DNA of 64,000 nt from Nocardioides sp. Arc9.136 (lineage in GTDB: Bacteria; Actinomycetota; Actinomycetes; Propionibacteriales; Nocardioidaceae), in contig NZ_CP113431.1 in assembly GCF_030506255.1 (NCBI RefSeq), forward strand, positions 2,730,001 to 2,794,000, written 5' to 3'. Shown one piece after another: positions 8,029 to 17,207 of this stretch. The notes beneath the pieces are model-generated. The model searched no databases. It worked only from the letters and a program-made list of their open reading frames with translations, and had not been told where the DNA came from. The position numbers and the translations under genes were made by a program. The number at the start of each line of letters is the position of its first letter. Within the stretch, counting starts at the first letter, position 1.

Positions 8029-9456
8029 CTAGGCCTCCGGGGTCGGAGCGTGCCGCTGCCAGGGCGCGGCCGCCTCGACCTGGGTCGCCAGCGCGAGCAG
8101 CAGCCCCTCCCGGCCGAGGTCGGCGGAGACCTGCACGCCGACGGGCAGTCCGGCGGCGTCGGTCCCCAGCGGCAGCGACATGGCCGGCTGGCCGGTCAGG
8201 TTGTAGACGCTGGTGAACGCGGCGTACCTGCCGGCGTGCTCCCAGATCGTCTCCGGCCGCGCGGTGTCGAGCACGCCGAGGGCCGGGACGGGCTCGGCGA
8301 GCGTCGGGCTGAGCAGCACGTCGAAGCCGCCGTCGGCGCGGCTCAGCTGGCGGCCGAGCCGCCAGCCCACCCGCTGCGCGGTCTCCAGCGCCCGGACCAC
8401 GTCCGCGCCGGTCGTGGTCGACCGGTGGTGCTCGAGGAGGAGCCGGGTGAACGGCTCGAGGTCGTCCTCACGCAGCCCGCGGCCGAGCTCGGCCAGCCGG
8501 GCGTCCACCGCGGCGACCAGGCCGGCGCCCATCAGCGCCGCTCCCCCGCCCTGGGAGTCGGCCAGGGCGTGGTCCAGGACGGTCTCGACGACCTCGTGGC
8601 CCAGGTCGCTGAGCAGGTCGGCGGCCGAGCGGAGCACGGCGAGCACCTCGGGGTGGGCGGGCTCCCCGTCGCCGGGCGCCACCGCCAACCCGACCCGCAG
8701 CCGGCCGGGGGCGCGCGCCGCCAGCTCCACCCAGGAGGCCGCGGGGGTCGGCGCCCCGAACGCGTCGCCGGGCAGGGACCCGTGGGTCAGGTCGAGCAGC
8801 AGCGCGCTGTCGCGGACGGTGGTGGTCAGCGCGTGGTGCACGCTGACCGGCCCCGCCAGCAGGGAGGGGTACGGCGCCGGGCTGACGCGGCCGCGACCGG
8901 GCTTGAGCCCGAAGAGGCCGTTCATGGCGGCCGGGATCCGGATCGACCCGCCCCCGTCGCTGGCGGTGGCGACCGGCACCATCCCGGTGGCGACCGCGAC
9001 CGCCGAGCCGCCGCTCGAGCCGCCGGTGGACCGGCCCGTGTCACGCGGGTTGCGGCAGGTCCCGAGGAGCGCTCCCTCGGTGCTGGCGTTGAGGCCGAGC
9101 TCGGGGACGTTGGTGGTCCCCAGCACGACCGCGCCGGCCGCGCGGTACCGCCGGACCAGCTCGCTGTCGGCGGCCGGCACGTGGTCGGCCCACAGCCGGC
9201 TGCCGCGCGTGGAGGGCAGGCCGGCGACGTCGGCGTACAGGTCCTTGACCAGCACGGGCACGCCTCGCAGCGGCCCGTCGGGCAGGCCCGCGTCGACCTC
9301 GGCGAGCGCCTCCTCGAAGCGGGAGTGGGCGACGGCGTTCAGCGTGCCGTCCAGCTCCTCGATCCGGGCGATCGCGCGCTCGACGACCTCCCGGGGGTCC
9401 GCCTCGCCCGCGCGGACGGCCCGTGCGATCCCGGTCGCGTCGTCGAGCGCGGCCAC
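8029..9456 (-). CDS. Amidase signature family hydrolase
   Basis: This 475-residue protein belongs to the amidase-signature family, which hydrolyses amides through a Ser-cisSer-Lys triad. The lysine is seen in GVPVLVKDLY (near residue 70), the cis-serine in GRSTGGSSGGSAVAVA and the nucleophile in ATASDGGGSIRIPA. Length and order are normal for the family. The GTG start at 9456 follows the stop of the small membrane protein gene by one base, so it is the last gene of the ABC importer operon. The true substrate is unknown; similarity to GatA-type proteins is general, and no gatB or gatC is nearby. Confidence 0.85.
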   Translation of the reverse strand: MAALDDATGIARAVRAGEADPREVVERAIARIEELDGTLNAVAHSRFEEALAEVDAGLPDGPLRGVPVLVKDLYADVAGLPSTRGSRLWADHVPAADSELVRRYRAAGAVVLGTTNVPELGLNASTEGALLGTCRNPRDTGRSTGGSSGGSAVAVATGMVPVATASDGGGSIRIPAAMNGLFGLKPGRGRVSPAPYPSLLAGPVSVHHALTTTVRDSALLLDLTHGSLPGDAFGAPTPAASWVELAARAPGRLRVGLAVAPGDGEPAHPEVLAVLRSAADLLSDLGHEVVETVLDHALADSQGGGAALMGAGLVAAVDARLAELGRGLREDDLEPFTRLLLEHHRSTTTGADVVRALETAQRVGWRLGRQLSRADGGFDVLLSPTLAEPVPALGVLDTARPETIWEHAGRYAAFTSVYNLTGQPAMSLPLGTDAAGLPVGVQVSADLGREGLLLALATQVEAAAPWQRHAPTPEA

Positions 9457-9457
9457 C

Positions 9458-9811
9458 TCAGGCGCGCTCGCGCAGTGCGGTGGTGATCTGGTCGGCCTGG
9501 TTCTGGCCCTCGACCAGCTGGCGCAGCAGCCAGAGCCGCAGCACGCGGGCCACCGCGGTCGCGACGTACAGCGCGGCGCCGACGACGACGAGGGTGAGGC
9601 AGGAGATGGCCAGGATCTGGCTGGAGGTGATGTCGCGCAGGTCGGACTGCGCCAGGGAGGCGTTGTAGGACACGAACGCGCCCACCACGCCGCCGAGCAT
9701 CAGCAGGATGCCGATGATCCGCAGGGGACGGTCCGACTTCGAGCCGTCGGCCTTGAGCTTGTGGTCCGCGACCTGCTGGTGGAACTCGGCGCGGCGTTCT
9801 TCGGTGAGCAT
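9458..9811 (-). CDS. Small two-helix membrane protein of the importer operon
   Basis: This is a 117-residue protein with a charged N-terminus (MLTEERRAEFHQQ), two membrane segments near residues 30-50 and 67-90, and a basic or polar tail. I do not recognise the family. It lies 3 bases after the ATP-binding protein gene and one base before the amidase gene, so it is almost certainly cotranscribed with the importer. It may be an accessory subunit, but nothing in the sequence proves this. Confidence 0.7.
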   Translation of the reverse strand: MLTEERRAEFHQQVADHKLKADGSKSDRPLRIIGILLMLGGVVGAFVSYNASLAQSDLRDITSSQILAISCLTLVVVGAALYVATAVARVLRLWLLRQLVEGQNQADQITTALRERA

Positions 9812-9814
9812 GGG

Positions 9815-10567
9815 TCAGCCTCCCAGGTAGGTGGTGGAGAGTTCGGCCTCGATGTCGGCCGGGGTCCCGACCTCCACCACGCGGCCGCCGAGCATGAGTG
9901 CAGCGGTGTCGGCGATCGGCAGCACGACGCGGGCGAACTGCTCGGCCACGAGGATCGAGATCCCCTCCGCCGCCAGGCCGCCGACGATGTCGTACATCTC
10001 CGACACGATCATCGGCGCCAGCCCCATCGACAGCTCGTCGAGCAGGAGCAGGGCCGGGTCGGTCCCGAGGGCGCGGGCCAGCGAGAGCATCTGCTGCTCG
10101 CCGCCCGACATGGAGCCCGCGAGCTGGTTGCGGCGGTCGCCGAGCTTGGGGAAGCGGCGGTACGCCACCTCCTCGATCTCGGCCATCCGCGTCCCGGTGC
10201 CGGTGGCGACCCAGAGGTTCTCGCGGACGGTGAGGTTGGCGAAGATGCCGCGCCCCTCCGGGATCGAGCAGACGCCGAGCCGGCTCGCCTCGGTGGCAGT
10301 GATGCCGGTGACGTTCCGCCCCGAGAGCCGCAGCTCACCGGAGGTGAGGGGCATCAGCCCGCTGACGACCTTCATCGTGGTCGTCTTGCCGCCGCCGTTC
10401 GGTCCCAGCAGCGCGACGACGGAGCCGGCCGGGACCGTGAGGTCGACGCCCTTGAGCACCTCGATCGCGCCGTACGCCGCGCGCACGCCGACCAGCTCGA
10501 CGGCCGGGGACTCCGGAACGACGGTCGCGACGACCGTCGGCTCGGGCTGGTCCGTGCTGGTGCTCAC
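9815..10567 (-). CDS. ABC importer ATP-binding protein, LivF type
   Basis: This 250-residue ATPase has Walker A GPNGGGKTT, signature MSGGEQQML, Walker B LLLLDELSMGL and switch-histidine region ILVAEQ, in the form usual for LivF. GTG at 10567 is taken as start because it overlaps the stop of the LivG-type gene (GTGA). With that gene and the fused permease it forms a branched-chain-amino-acid-type (HAAT) importer. Such importers also carry amides, aromatic acids or steroid acids. The linked acyl-CoA ligase and steroid genes make a non-amino-acid substrate plausible, by inference. Confidence 0.9.
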   Translation of the reverse strand: MSTSTDQPEPTVVATVVPESPAVELVGVRAAYGAIEVLKGVDLTVPAGSVVALLGPNGGGKTTTMKVVSGLMPLTSGELRLSGRNVTGITATEASRLGVCSIPEGRGIFANLTVRENLWVATGTGTRMAEIEEVAYRRFPKLGDRRNQLAGSMSGGEQQMLSLARALGTDPALLLLDELSMGLAPMIVSEMYDIVGGLAAEGISILVAEQFARVVLPIADTAALMLGGRVVEVGTPADIEAELSTTYLGG

Positions 10568-11319
10568 GCCACGGCCTCCGTCCCGATGTAGGCCTCGATG
10601 ACGGCCGGCGACGCCTGGACCTCCGCGGGGGTGCCGGACGCGATCAGCACGCCGTGGTCGAGCACGTGGATGCGGGAGCACAGGCCCATGACCAGCGGCA
10701 GGTCGTGCTCGACGAGGCAGACCGCCAGCCCGTCGTCGGCCAGGCCGCGCAGCATCTGTGCGAACCGCTCGGTCTCGTGCTCGGTCTGGCCCGAGGCCGG
10801 CTCGTCGAGCAGCAGCAGGCGCGGACCGGTCATCAGCGCGCGGGCCACCTCCACCACGCGGGCACGGCCCGTGGGGATGTCGGAGACGTCGAGGTGGGCG
10901 ACGTCGGTGAGGCCGGTCAGCTCCAGGACCCGGTCGGTCTCCGCCTCGACGTCGAGCTTGCGGCGGGTGTTGGCCTTGACGATGTCCCCGGCGACGCGGA
11001 TGTTGTCGCGGACGCTGAGGGAGAGGAACAGCTCGAGGCGCTGGAAGGTGCGCGCCATCCCCATCCGGGCCCGGCGCCCGGGCGGCGTGCGGGTGATGTC
11101 CTCCCCGTCGAGGGTGACCCGGCCGGCGTCGGGCCGCTGCATGCCGGTGATGCAGTTGTAGAGGGTGGTCTTCCCGGCGCCGTTGGGGCCGATCAGCCCG
11201 GTCACGGTGCCGGCGTGGATGTCGATGCCGACGTCGTTGACGGCCGTGTTGCCGCCGAAGCGCACCACGATCCCGTCGGTGCGCAGCAGCGGCGCGAGGG
11301 TGGTCTCAGGCAGGGACAT
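10564..11319 (-). CDS. ABC importer ATP-binding protein, LivG type
   Basis: This 251-residue ATPase has Walker A GPNGAGKTT, Walker B LLLLDEPASG and the LivG-type insertion around the Q-loop (RTFQRLELF). The signature reads DIPTGRARVVEVARAL instead of LSGGQ, a change also known from other actinobacterial members of this importer class. The ATG at 11319 lies 14 bases inside the end of the fused permease gene, which indicates coupled translation. It pairs with the LivF-type protein encoded next. Confidence 0.9.
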   Translation of the reverse strand: MSLPETTLAPLLRTDGIVVRFGGNTAVNDVGIDIHAGTVTGLIGPNGAGKTTLYNCITGMQRPDAGRVTLDGEDITRTPPGRRARMGMARTFQRLELFLSLSVRDNIRVAGDIVKANTRRKLDVEAETDRVLELTGLTDVAHLDVSDIPTGRARVVEVARALMTGPRLLLLDEPASGQTEHETERFAQMLRGLADDGLAVCLVEHDLPLVMGLCSRIHVLDHGVLIASGTPAEVQASPAVIEAYIGTEAVA

Positions 11320-13624
11320 GGCGGGTGTCCTCCTCGGGCGTGGCGGCGGGACGGGTGGGCCCGGTCGGCGCGGGCACCGCGACCGTGACGGGGAGCGCGC
11401 GGTGCCGCGCGGGGAGGCCGAGCTCGCGGTCCAGGTGCTCGGCCAGCACCGGCGGGTACGGCTCGTCGATGCCGACCAGCTCCGGCGGCGCGGACCGCCG
11501 GGCGGCCAGCGCCTCGGGCGTCAGCATCCGGTGCGGGCGCAGCGCGGTGGCGAGCGCCGGCAGCGCCATCCAGAGCACCAGCACGACGATCGTGAACGTC
11601 CAGGTCCCGATCACCTCGGCGTAGGCCAGGGCGTAGAGGACGGCGGTGACCGCGACCGCGGCGTACCGCGCCTCCGGGGCCCGGGCGAGCCGGCGCTGCC
11701 CGTGGAAGATCTGGTGGAAGTTGCCGCTGGGGTTGTCCCCCACGCCGATGCCGATGAGCGCGGTGGCCACCAGGAAGAGGTGCGAGAGGATGCCGAAGGT
11801 CTCGGCGTGCACCGGGTGGTCGATCGAGAGCTCGTTGAAGGTGCCGACGATGAGCGCGAAGCCGCCGCCGGCGAGCAGGCCGCCGAAGAGCGCCCCGCTG
11901 ACGTAGCCGATGCCGCCCACGACCGTCAGCATGACCAGCGACAGGCTGAGCGTGTAGACGAAGTGCTCGGAGGTGACCGAGGTCAGCGCCATCGACATGA
12001 AGATGCCGCCGAGGCCCGCGATGCCCGTGGAGATCATGAAGACGGAGAGCTTGAGCCGGACCAGTCGCTGGCCGAGCATCGCGGCGGCCGCCGGGCTGTC
12101 CTTCATCGCGGCGAGCCGTCGGCCGTAGCCGCTGTTGCGCAGCGCGACGACACCGACGCCGAGCACGGCGAAGACGGCCGCGACCGTGTAGAGGAAGGTG
12201 TCCTGGTCGCCCAGGTCCAGCGGGCCGACGGCGAGCGGGGAGACGATCAGGTTGCCGTTGGGGAACAGCGCCATCTCGTGCCCGAACCAGGACCGGGTCT
12301 GGGTCTCGCGCAGCACCATCGAGGAGACGATGCCGCCGAAGGCGAGGGTGGCCAGCGCGAGGTAGAGCCCGCGCAGCCGCAGCGCCGGCAGCGCGACCAC
12401 CGCGCCGGTGAGCGCGGCGGCCAGCACGCCGAGCCCCAGCCCCACGACGCTCATCCGGGCGTCGAGGCCCTCGCCGTCGATGCCGCTGTGGAAGGCGACG
12501 ATGGTGGCGATCGCACCGAAGGCGATCGGGGCGAGGTTGAGCTCGCCGGCGTACCCGGTGAGGAGGGTGAGCGAGAGCGCCACGATGGCGAAGGAGAGGC
12601 CGAGCAGCAGCGTGCCGACGCTGGAGTCGTCGATGAGCTGGCGGTAGGCCACGGTGAGCAGGACCATCACGCCCGCCCAGACGGCCGCACGCCGCACGGT
12701 CGGCACCTCGTAGCGCTCGCGGGTGCGCACCGCGGCACCGCGGAGGCGGTCCTGGGGCAGCACCAGCAGGACGATGAACAAGATGATCATCGGCAGCGCG
12801 TCGCGCAGGTTGGTGATCCAGGTCCACTCCGACGGCGCGTAGGCGACCAGGTAGGTGCTGGCCAGGCCGAGCACGACCGCGCCGACGAAGGTGCGGGGGA
12901 TGCTGCGCAGCCGGCCGAAGAGCGCGGCGGCGAAGGCGTCGATGACGAGCAGCGTGAGCGCGTTGGCCTCGAGGGCGCCACCGGCGACCGGGGTGATCAG
13001 GATGCCGGCGAGCACCGCGAGGGTCGAGCCGAGCGCCCAGGCGAGACCTGCGATCCGCTCGGGGTCGTGGCCGTTGAGCCGCAGCAGGTCGGGGTCGTCG
13101 ACGGTGGCGCGCATCAGCACGCCCATGCGGGAGCGGGTGAAGAGCAGGCGCAGCCCGACGGCGATGGCCGCGGCGGCGACCAGGCAGATGATCTCGTGGT
13201 ACCGGATGACCACGCCGCCCACGGTGACGTAGCTGTCGGCGCCGAAGAACATCTTCGACATCCGCGCCTCCTGCGGGTCCCAGACCCAGTGGGACAGGGA
13301 GACGAAGCCGAGCAGGATCGCGACCGTGACGACGATCTTGGTGACCTCCGCGGTGTCGCGCAGGCCACCCATGATGAAGCGGTGGAGCAGGAAGCCCATG
13401 AGCGGTCCGACGACCAGGAGCAGCACCAGCACGCTGAGCAGCGTCGGGACCCCCCACACCACCTGGAGCTGGTAGTAGAGGAACGCGCCGATCATGGCCT
13501 GCGCACCGTGGGCGAAGTTGAAGATGCCCGAGGTGTTGTAGGTGAGCACCAGCCCGGAGGCGGCGATGGCGTACACCGAGCCGAGCACCAGGCCCAGGAC
13601 GGTGAAGGTCAGGAAGAGGGTCAT
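11306..13624 (-). CDS. Fused LivH-LivM ABC importer permease
   Basis: This 772-residue membrane protein joins two permeases that are normally separate. Residues 1 to about 290 are LivH-like (VYAIAASGLVLTYNTSG, FNFAHGAQAMIGAF). A membrane linker follows, and from about 330 to 640 the sequence is LivM-like (ALSLTLLTGYAGELNLA, then RLRGLYLALATLAFGGI). The last 110 or so residues hold further membrane segments and a polar tail. No break or frameshift is visible, so a true fusion is likely. It forms the channel for the receptor encoded at 13718-15121. Confidence 0.9.
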   Translation of the reverse strand: MTLFLTFTVLGLVLGSVYAIAASGLVLTYNTSGIFNFAHGAQAMIGAFLYYQLQVVWGVPTLLSVLVLLLVVGPLMGFLLHRFIMGGLRDTAEVTKIVVTVAILLGFVSLSHWVWDPQEARMSKMFFGADSYVTVGGVVIRYHEIICLVAAAAIAVGLRLLFTRSRMGVLMRATVDDPDLLRLNGHDPERIAGLAWALGSTLAVLAGILITPVAGGALEANALTLLVIDAFAAALFGRLRSIPRTFVGAVVLGLASTYLVAYAPSEWTWITNLRDALPMIILFIVLLVLPQDRLRGAAVRTRERYEVPTVRRAAVWAGVMVLLTVAYRQLIDDSSVGTLLLGLSFAIVALSLTLLTGYAGELNLAPIAFGAIATIVAFHSGIDGEGLDARMSVVGLGLGVLAAALTGAVVALPALRLRGLYLALATLAFGGIVSSMVLRETQTRSWFGHEMALFPNGNLIVSPLAVGPLDLGDQDTFLYTVAAVFAVLGVGVVALRNSGYGRRLAAMKDSPAAAAMLGQRLVRLKLSVFMISTGIAGLGGIFMSMALTSVTSEHFVYTLSLSLVMLTVVGGIGYVSGALFGGLLAGGGFALIVGTFNELSIDHPVHAETFGILSHLFLVATALIGIGVGDNPSGNFHQIFHGQRRLARAPEARYAAVAVTAVLYALAYAEVIGTWTFTIVVLVLWMALPALATALRPHRMLTPEALAARRSAPPELVGIDEPYPPVLAEHLDRELGLPARHRALPVTVAVPAPTGPTRPAATPEEDTRHVPA

Positions 13625-13717
13625 GCGGGGCTCACCTCGGAGGTCGCCTCGGACAGGTCGCTGGTCGTGCCGCGGCCGGCCGCCGGAGGGCGACCGGCCG
13701 CGACGCGACGAGAAGGG

Positions 13718-15121
13718 CTACTTGAGGAAGGCGGTGGAGAGCCGGTCCTCGTTGAGCGTGACGCCGGAGTTGGCCGGGTCGGTCTCGAGGACGTAGGAGT
13801 CGTCGCAGTTGAACTCGCCCTTGGTCTCCGGGTAGACCTGCTCGAAGGTGTCGCCCTCGAGCTGGACGACCAGCGCGCAGCTCGGCGGCATGTTGGCGCC
13901 CGGGTCGGCCGGGGCGTGCAGGCCGCCACCGGTCCACTCGTGGACCCCCGACAGGCCCTCGACCATGCACTCGCGGGTCAGGTCCGAGCCGCAGTCCTTG
14001 GCCACGTCGGCCCAGAGCAGGAAGGCCGAGACGGCCTGCATGCCCAGCAGGCCCGGCTTGGCGCCGGCGCCGTCGACGACCACGTCGAGGTAGTCCTGGA
14101 CGGCCGGGACCGCGTCGGCGTTCTCCATCGGCTGGAAGACCAGGCCGGTCAGCAGGCCGTCAGCGGCACCCGACTGGGCGTTCCACTGGCTGGTGACGTC
14201 GCCGTACCAGGTGGACTCGAAGACGTACTTCTTGCCGGCGTCGACGCGCTGCAGCGCCTCGAGCAGGCCGAAGGCGATCGGCGTGGGGGTGTTGGTGATC
14301 CACAGCGCCTTCGCGTCGCAGTCCTTGAGCTTCTCGGCGAACGGCACGTAGTTGGCCTCGCCGTCCTGGTTGATCGTGACCCCGCAGTCGACGACGTTGC
14401 CGTCGAGCTTGCCGATCGCGTCGAGGACCTTGTTGACGCCCTGCGAGATCGCCGGGGAGGTCGAGCCGAGGCCGGTTGCGGCCTCCTTGAGCTCGGGGTA
14501 GACCTCCATGGCCGAGGCGAGCATCGCGGAGTTGTAGCGGTCGACCGGCAGCGGGACGGGCTCGAACTTGTCCGGGCCCATCGCGGAGTTCGGGCCGATC
14601 ACGAAGCCGGCGACGGTCGGCAGGTCGCAGCCGACGCGGAACTGCTCGGCGGCCTCGTCGTAGGCGAAGCCCTGGCCGACCAGCATGAAGTCCTGCTTGC
14701 AGGACTTCTGGACCACCGAGGCGGCGTTGGTCATCGCGGCGTCGTACTGGTTGCCGACGACCTCGCGGCCGTTGATCCCGCCCTGCTCGTTGCACCAGGC
14801 GATCATCGCCTTGACCGCGTCGCCCATCTCCTGGTTCAGGCCGGGCGCCGCGGCGAACCCGCGGTCGTCGCCGTAGCCGATGGTGATCGCGTCGTCGGTG
14901 ACGCCCTGGTCGGTCGCGCCGGCGGCGTCGCCCTCCCCGCAGGGGGACTCGAGGTCGCCGAACGCGGTGGCCGAGGTGGCCGCCGACTCCGAGGAGCCGC
15001 CTGCGCTCGCCTGGCTGCCGTCCTCCTCGCTCCGGTCCGAGCCGCACGCGGTGGCGGTGAGCGCCAGGGCGAGGGCGGCGACGCCCAGCCGGGCGGCGCG
15101 CACGCTCCTGAGGTTTCGCAT
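13718..15121 (-). CDS. ABC importer substrate-binding lipoprotein (HAAT type)
   Basis: This 467-residue lipoprotein has a signal peptide ending in lipobox TATAC (Cys 26), an acidic and serine-rich linker, then a type I periplasmic binding fold (DDAITIGYGDDRGF, INGREVVGNQYDA, VGQGFAYDEA). ATG at 15121 has GGAG about 10 bases upstream and gives the signal peptide directly. It is the receptor of the importer 9815-13624, and 93 bases separate it from the permease gene. The importer diverges from the acyl-CoA ligase at 15524, so both may share control elements in 15122-15523. The ligand is unknown; the neighbourhood suggests an acid, possibly steroid-derived. Confidence 0.85.
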   Translation of the reverse strand: MRNLRSVRAARLGVAALALALTATACGSDRSEEDGSQASAGGSSESAATSATAFGDLESPCGEGDAAGATDQGVTDDAITIGYGDDRGFAAAPGLNQEMGDAVKAMIAWCNEQGGINGREVVGNQYDAAMTNAASVVQKSCKQDFMLVGQGFAYDEAAEQFRVGCDLPTVAGFVIGPNSAMGPDKFEPVPLPVDRYNSAMLASAMEVYPELKEAATGLGSTSPAISQGVNKVLDAIGKLDGNVVDCGVTINQDGEANYVPFAEKLKDCDAKALWITNTPTPIAFGLLEALQRVDAGKKYVFESTWYGDVTSQWNAQSGAADGLLTGLVFQPMENADAVPAVQDYLDVVVDGAGAKPGLLGMQAVSAFLLWADVAKDCGSDLTRECMVEGLSGVHEWTGGGLHAPADPGANMPPSCALVVQLEGDTFEQVYPETKGEFNCDDSYVLETDPANSGVTLNEDRLSTAFLK

Positions 15122-15523
15122 CTGGGTGTTCTCCTTCTCGCCGGCCGCCGACGGCGACAGGGCTGGGGTGGGTGCAGCGGTGCTGCAGGGGTGCTGCAGA
15201 GACGGGGAAAGGGGCCGGGTGGGCTGCCGTACGTCGTGCGTGGCAGCCGGTGACCGGCATGGGTCGCGCTCCCGAGTGCGACGAGCGAGCGGACGTCCCC
15301 GGGCCTCCGCCGGTCCGGCGTCGGTGGGGACTCGTACCTGGTGGCAGAGCATGGGTGTGACCGGGACCACCCGATCCGGGACGGTCCCGGTGACCGGGAC
15401 TGCCTCCCGCGCGCCAGGCATGCCCGTGGCGAGTCCCGCTCATCGGTACGTCGCCTGTGGCCCCCGTCACGCGCGCGACGACACTGGTACCGACGTCGCC
15501 GGACCAGCCCGCCAGGAGAACGC
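15122..15523. promoter_or_regulatory. Divergent control region, importer and acyl-CoA ligase, with repeated operator-like motifs
   Basis: This 402-base stretch has no credible gene. It contains direct repeats of TGACCGGGAC at 15358-15367 and 15391-15400, 33 bases apart. The second lies in a palindrome with arms GTCCCGGT (15384-15391) and ACCGGGAC (15393-15400) around one central G. A smaller palindrome with arms GCCGGT and ACCGGC lies at 15246-15258. The 23 bases 15358-15380 match 22792-22814, upstream of kshA, at 20 positions. GTGCTGCAG is also repeated near 15180-15200. The sequences are seen; binding by a local TetR or IclR protein is inferred. Confidence 0.55.
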
Positions 15524-17191
15524 ATGACCACCCAGACCGACCCCCGACTCGCCGCCCGACAGGTGGTCACGGGCCTGACCGCTCCCGGTGCGCCCTTCGA
15601 GCTGGTCCGCGAGGACGTGCTCGGCGCCCCGGTCACGCTGTTCGCCCACCGCAAGCGGGCCCTGCACGAGGTCCTGGCGGAGTCGGTCGTCCACGGTGAC
15701 CGGACGTACGTCGCGACGCTCGAGGAGCAGGTGAGCTTCGCCGAGCACGCGGCGATGGTCTCGTCGCTGGCCCGCGCCCTCCGCGAGGACCACGGCGTGC
15801 GGCAGGGCGACCGGGTGGCGATCGCGTCGGCCAACAACCTCGAGTGGATCCTCGTCTTCTGGGCGGCCGCCTCGATCGGCGCGGTCACCGTCGGCTTCAA
15901 CGCCTGGTGGTCGACGCGCGAGCTGGCCTACGGCCTCACCCACGCCCGCCCGACGCTGGTGGTCGCCGACGACAAGCGCCGCGCGCAGCTCGCCGAGATC
16001 GCGGCGACCGACGACGTCGACCTGCCGGTCCTCGGGCTCGAGGACGTGCGCTGCCTGGCCGCGGCGTACCCCGACGCCCCGCTCCCCTCGGCGGACGTCG
16101 CCGAGGACGACCCGGCGGTCATCCTCTACACCTCGGGCACCTCCGGCCGTCCCAAGGGCGCCACGCACTCGCACCGCAACCTGCTCTCCGTCGTCGAGTA
16201 CCACCGGATGAACGACGCGCTGATGGCCGCCTTCGGCGACCCGACCGACCCGCGTGACCGCACCTACCTGCTGGTGATGCCGCTGTTCCACATCGCGAGC
16301 CTGCACAACCTCGCCCTCCCCCGCCTCGCCACCGGCAGCAAGGTCGCGCTGCACCTCGGGGCGTTCAAGGTCGACCCGGTGATGCGGCTCGTCGAGCGCG
16401 AGCGGGTCACCAACTGGGGCGCCGTCCCGACGATGGCCACGCGCCTGCTCGAGGCCGACCTGTCGCCGTACGACACCTCCTCGCTCCGGGCGTTCGCGCT
16501 GGCCTCGGCGCCCTCCTCCCCGCAGCTGAAGGAGCGCCTGCGCACCCAGCTGCCGTTCGCCTCCTCGCTGGTCGACAGCTACGGGCTCACCGAGTCCTGC
16601 ACCGCCGTCGCCGCCGCGAACCCGATGGACCTCGCCGAGGCGCCCGGCACGCTCGGGCACCCGATCGTCGGCGTCGAGCTCGAGGTGCGCGACGGCCAGG
16701 GCCGCCCCGTCCCCGACGGGGTCGAGGGCGAGATCTGCGTGCGCAGCGCCTACAACATGCTGGGCTACTGGGAGGACGACGAGGCCACCGAGCGCACGAT
16801 CCGCGCCGACCGCTGGCTGCACACCGGCGACCTCGGCGTGCGCGACGAGGCGGGGCGGATCAGCCTCAGCAGCCGCCGCTCGGACCTGATCATCCGCGGT
16901 GGCGAGAACGTCTACCCCGCCGAGGTGGAGGGCGTGCTCGCCGAGCACCCGGACGTCGCGGAGTGCATCGTCATGGGCGTGACCCACGCCGAGCTCGGCC
17001 AGGAGGTCGGCGCCGTCGTCGTGCCGACCGCCGGCGCGCAGCTCGAGGGCCTCGAGGAGCGGCTGCGCGAGCACGCCGCCGGCGCGCTCGCCTACTTCAA
17101 GGTCCCGACCCGCTGGAAGGTGGCGCGCAGCCCGCTGCCCCGCAACGCGACCGGCAAGGTGGTCCGGCGCGAGATCGCGCTCGAGGCCTAG
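15524..17191 (+). CDS. Acyl-CoA synthetase (fatty-acid or steroid-acid CoA ligase)
   Basis: This 555-residue member of the AMP-binding superfamily activates a carboxylic acid to its CoA thioester. Seen are the phosphate loop ILYTSGTSGRPKGATHSH, adenine motif DSYGLTES, hinge region LHTGDLGVRDE and the C-terminal catalytic lysine in RNATGKVVRREI. ATG at 15524 has AGGAG 5 bases upstream of CGC-ATG; a longer frame from 15341 would cover the operator region. It diverges from the importer. In actinobacterial steroid clusters, enzymes of this type activate side-chain or ring-derived acids, so such a role is likely but not proven. Confidence 0.85.
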   Translation: MTTQTDPRLAARQVVTGLTAPGAPFELVREDVLGAPVTLFAHRKRALHEVLAESVVHGDRTYVATLEEQVSFAEHAAMVSSLARALREDHGVRQGDRVAIASANNLEWILVFWAAASIGAVTVGFNAWWSTRELAYGLTHARPTLVVADDKRRAQLAEIAATDDVDLPVLGLEDVRCLAAAYPDAPLPSADVAEDDPAVILYTSGTSGRPKGATHSHRNLLSVVEYHRMNDALMAAFGDPTDPRDRTYLLVMPLFHIASLHNLALPRLATGSKVALHLGAFKVDPVMRLVERERVTNWGAVPTMATRLLEADLSPYDTSSLRAFALASAPSSPQLKERLRTQLPFASSLVDSYGLTESCTAVAAANPMDLAEAPGTLGHPIVGVELEVRDGQGRPVPDGVEGEICVRSAYNMLGYWEDDEATERTIRADRWLHTGDLGVRDEAGRISLSSRRSDLIIRGGENVYPAEVEGVLAEHPDVAECIVMGVTHAELGQEVGAVVVPTAGAQLEGLEERLREHAAGALAYFKVPTRWKVARSPLPRNATGKVVRREIALEA

Positions 17192-17207
17192 CCGCCCCCC
17201 GGGCGCC

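Noticed and set aside
10564..11319. Missing LSGGQ signature in the LivG-type ATPase as a sign of inactivation
   Set aside because: The PTG-R form is known from other actinobacterial importers of this class, and both Walker motifs are intact.
11165..15253. Long plus-strand reading frame opposite the ABC importer genes
   Set aside because: It mirrors the importer genes in codon structure and has no recognisable fold; GC-driven shadow.
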